Source of the DNA: Coprococcus ammoniilyticus
GTDB taxonomy: Bacteria; Bacillota; Clostridia; Lachnospirales; Lachnospiraceae
NCBI RefSeq assembly: GCF_025567345.1
Contig: NZ_JAOQJS010000004.1
Span: 124,001-188,000 of the forward strand
Reading direction: 5' to 3'
Length of the DNA: 64,000 nt
Below the pieces are notes generated by a model. The model ran no database searches. It saw only the letters and a program-made list of their open reading frames with translations, and had not been told where the DNA came from. The position numbers were made by a program, and so were the translations under genes. Shown here in pieces: positions 61,649 through 64,000 of the stretch (position 1 is the stretch's first letter; each line of letters begins with the position of its first letter).

Positions 61649-63496
61649 ATGGGTAAGATAATTGGTATTGACTTAGGAACAACAAATTCATGTGTAGCAG
61701 TAATGGAAGGTGGTAAGCCTGTTGTTATTGCGAATACAGAAGGTATGAGAACTACACCATCTGTAGTAGGTTTCTTAAAGACAGGTGAGAGAGTAGTCGG
61801 TGAGCCTGCAAAACGTCAGGCAGTTACAAATGCAGATAAGACAATTTCATCCATCAAGCGTCATATGGGTACAGATTACAGAGTAGAGATCGATGGCAAG
61901 AAGTATTCACCGGAAGAGATTTCAGCTATGATTCTTCAGAAACTGAAATCCGATGCAGAAGGATATCTCGGTGAGAAGGTTACAGAGGCCGTTATCACAG
62001 TACCTGCTTACTTCTCAGATGCACAGAGACAGGCAACAAAGGATGCCGGTAAAATTGCAGGACTTGATGTAAAGCGTATCATCAACGAGCCTACAGCAGC
62101 AGCTCTTTCCTATGGCCTTGATAATGAACAGGAACAGAAGATTATGGTATACGATTTAGGTGGTGGTACATTCGATGTATCTATCATTGAGATCGGTGAA
62201 GGCGTTATTGAAGTATTGGCAACAGCCGGTGATAATAAGCTTGGTGGTGATGACTTTGATAATGCTGTTACACAGTATATGTTAGATGAATTCAAGAAAG
62301 CAGAGGGTATCGACCTTTCCGGCGATAAGATGGCTATGCAGAGATTGAAGGAAGCAGCAGAGAAGGCAAAGAAAGAGCTTTCATCTGCTATGACAACAAA
62401 TATCAATCTTCCTTTCATCACAGCAAACCAGGATGGTCCAAAGCATTTTGATATGAACCTGACAAGAGCAAAATTTGATGAATTAACAGCAGGTCTGGTT
62501 GACAGAACAAAGATACCTGTTCAGACAGCACTTGAAGATGCAGGACTTACTGCAGCAGATCTTGATAAGGTATTATTAGTCGGTGGTTCTACACGTATCA
62601 TCGCTGTACAGGAAGAAGTTAAGAGATTAACAGGTAAAGAGCCGTTCAAGGGTATCAACCCTGATGAGTGTGTTGCAATCGGTGCATCTATCCAGGGCGG
62701 TAAGCTTGCAGGTGATGCCGGTGCCGGTGAGATTCTTCTTCTTGATGTTACACCACTTACACTTTCTATCGAAACAATGGGTGGTATCGCAACACATCTG
62801 ATCGAGAGAAACACTACAATTCCTACAAAGAAGAGCCAGATTTTCTCAACAGCACAGGATAATCAGGATGCCGTCGATATCAACGTAGTACAGGGTGAAA
62901 GACAGTTTGCAAAAGATAATAAGAGTCTTGGACGTTTCAGACTGGATGGTATCGCTCCTGCAAGAAGAGGCGTTCCTCAGATCGAAGTATCATTCGATAT
63001 CGATGCGAATGGTATCGTAAATGTATCTGCTAAGGATCTCGGAACAGGAAGAGAACAGCACATTACAATTACTTCCGGTACATCACTTTCAGATGATGAT
63101 ATCGAGAGAGCAGTAAAAGAAGCTGCAGAATACGAAGCACAGGATAAGAAACGTAAGGAAGGCATTGAAGCAAGAAATGAAGCAGATGCACTTGCATTCC
63201 AGACAGAAAAAGCACTGAATGAAGTCGGAGATAAGCTTTCAGATGCAGATAAGTCTGCCGTACAGGCTGACTTAGATTCATTAAAGTCAACAATTGAAAG
63301 CACGGATGCAGAGAATATGACAGATCTTGATGTGGATAAGATCAAGGCTGCTAAGGATAAGCTTATGGAAAGTGCTCAGAATCTGTTCGCTAAGCTTTAT
63401 GAGCAGAATGGTCCCGGAGCAAACGCAGGAACAGGAACAGGTACACCGGACTTTTCAGAGGGTGATGTAGTAGATGGAGATTTCACAGAGGTTTAA
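61649..63496 (+). CDS. dnaK: Chaperone DnaK (Hsp70)
   Basis: 615 aa. ATPase domain: GIDLGTTNSCVAVMEGG, VPAYFSDAQRQATKDAG, YDLGGGTFDVSI, LLVGGSTRI. Substrate-binding domain: DVTPLTLSIETMGG and the lid helices, with a Gly-rich tail. Length is normal for Gram-positive DnaK. Good AGGAGG site. Codon use is the most biased of the window, which fits high expression. Confidence 0.99.
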   Translation: MGKIIGIDLGTTNSCVAVMEGGKPVVIANTEGMRTTPSVVGFLKTGERVVGEPAKRQAVTNADKTISSIKRHMGTDYRVEIDGKKYSPEEISAMILQKLKSDAEGYLGEKVTEAVITVPAYFSDAQRQATKDAGKIAGLDVKRIINEPTAAALSYGLDNEQEQKIMVYDLGGGTFDVSIIEIGEGVIEVLATAGDNKLGGDDFDNAVTQYMLDEFKKAEGIDLSGDKMAMQRLKEAAEKAKKELSSAMTTNINLPFITANQDGPKHFDMNLTRAKFDELTAGLVDRTKIPVQTALEDAGLTAADLDKVLLVGGSTRIIAVQEEVKRLTGKEPFKGINPDECVAIGASIQGGKLAGDAGAGEILLLDVTPLTLSIETMGGIATHLIERNTTIPTKKSQIFSTAQDNQDAVDINVVQGERQFAKDNKSLGRFRLDGIAPARRGVPQIEVSFDIDANGIVNVSAKDLGTGREQHITITSGTSLSDDDIERAVKEAAEYEAQDKKRKEGIEARNEADALAFQTEKALNEVGDKLSDADKSAVQADLDSLKSTIESTDAENMTDLDVDKIKAAKDKLMESAQNLFAKLYEQNGPGANAGTGTGTPDFSEGDVVDGDFTEV

Positions 63497-63537
63497 GCCT
63501 TGAAATAATATGAAATGTAGTCTATAGTAAATATCTG

Positions 63538-63573
63538 ACAGTAAAACAGGAAAAAGGTTTCCTGTTTTACTGT
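63538..63573 (+). terminator. Perfect 16-bp hairpin between dnaK and dnaJ
   Basis: ACAGTAAAACAGGAAA (63538-63553) pairs with TTTCCTGTTTTACTGT (63558-63573) with a 4-nt loop. No U-tract follows. It may be an mRNA stabiliser or a processing site that makes dnaJ levels lower than dnaK, rather than a true terminator. Confidence 0.6.
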
Positions 63574-63611
63574 GGATATGAATGTATATCGCAGATGAAA
63601 GGTTAAAAGTT

Positions 63612-64000
63612 ATGGCAGAAACAAAAACTGATTACTATGAGGTCCTTGGTGTAACCAAGAATGCCTCAGAGGCAGAGATAAAAAAAGCATATCGTGTCGT
63701 AGCCAAGAAATATCATCCTGATATGAACCCGGGCGATGCGGAGGCTGAAAGAAAATTTAAAGAAGCAGCGGAAGCTTATGCAGTACTTAGTGACCCGGAG
63801 AAGCGAGCAAAATATGATCAGTATGGTCATGCGGCATTTGATCCAAATGCCGGCGGCAGTGGCTTTGGTGGCTTCGGCGGCTTTGATTTTGCTGATATGG
63901 GAGATATTTTCGGAGATATTTTCGGAGATATGTTCGGTGGTGGAAGCAGACAGAGAAATTCAAACGGACCTGTAAAGGGTGCTAACATCAAGACAACGAT
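63612..64000 (+). CDS. dnaJ: Chaperone DnaJ, N-terminal fragment
   Basis: The first 129 residues; the gene continues past the window. The J-domain (residues 6-72) holds the HPD motif in KKYHPDMNPGD and ends DPEKRAKYDQYGH. A Gly/Phe-rich region follows (GGSGFGGFGGFDF, then repeated GDIF units), leading to the expected zinc domain. It stimulates DnaK ATPase. Start ATG at 63612 behind AAAGG. Confidence 0.96.
   Translation, partial: MAETKTDYYEVLGVTKNASEAEIKKAYRVVAKKYHPDMNPGDAEAERKFKEAAEAYAVLSDPEKRAKYDQYGHAAFDPNAGGSGFGGFGGFDFADMGDIFGDIFGDMFGGGSRQRNSNGPVKGANIKTT

Noticed and set aside
1..64000. Prophage, IS elements, rRNA or tRNA genes
   Set aside because: No transposase, integrase, phage structural gene, rRNA segment or tRNA cloverleaf was recognised on either strand.

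Overview
The window comes from an anaerobic, endospore-forming Firmicute, most likely Lachnospiraceae (Coprococcus/Roseburia-like; the genus is a guess). The reasons are moderately low GC, AAGGAGG-type ribosome sites with several TTG/GTG starts, a full set of sporulation genes (spoIIA operon, spoVA genes, gpr, spoIIP), a Bacillus/Clostridium-type dcw cluster, a HrcA/CIRCE heat-shock operon, and exported proteins with Thr/Ser/Glu-rich tails. I see no prophage, IS element, CRISPR array, rRNA or tRNA. The sequence reads as core chromosome with a few accessory insertions.

Layout. 1-5 kb: 5' end of typA (minus), an NhaC-type antiporter, hslO and a methyltransferase (minus), corA. 5-9.5 kb: sbcD-sbcC, preceded by a 500-nt non-coding stretch with a 67-bp direct repeat and a structured element (A). 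9.5-15.2 kb: a DUF4317-like gene (minus), a second structured element (B), an OmpR-type two-component system, and a Fur-like protein reduced to its DNA-binding domain. 15.2-15.55 kb: a long rod-like hairpin (element C) between two terminators. 15.6-27.5 kb: the dcw cluster mraZ-rsmH-ftsL-PBP-PBP-mraY-murD-ftsW-divIB-ftsZ, without murG. 27.6-32.7 kb: nnr, alr, a mazF-type toxin without a visible antitoxin, a CBS/CorC protein, yebC. 32.7-36.5 kb: a heterodimeric ABC exporter behind a structured leader. 36.5-41.1 kb: a class III aminotransferase, queF, folC, a 48-aa small protein, a zinc-ribbon/TPR protein. 41.2-49.2 kb: spoIIAA-spoIIAB-sigF and spoVAA-AB-AC, then a VanW-type gene and a ClC channel gene that separate these from spoVAD-AE. 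49.2-52.2 kb: a class A PBP (minus). 52.4-64 kb: an unknown 103-aa gene, then gpr-spoIIP-lepA-hemW, an inserted ABC transporter, and hrcA-grpE-dnaK-dnaJ (dnaJ runs off the end).

How it fits together. The dcw cluster supplies septal wall synthesis and the Z ring. It appears to be controlled by MraZ through a 10-bp-spaced operator just upstream. Alr, VanW and the class A PBP add further cell-wall functions. The sigF and spoVA genes, gpr and spoIIP cover forespore sigma control, DPA uptake, SASP degradation and engulfment. Heat shock is controlled by a CIRCE operator at hrcA.

The most unusual content is non-coding. Elements A (5078-5220) and B (10909-11056) share a conserved core but have different stem sequences that each still pair. 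That is compensatory variation, as expected for a structured RNA family I cannot name. Element C (15273-15489) is a separate 217-nt rod-like structure with its own terminator.
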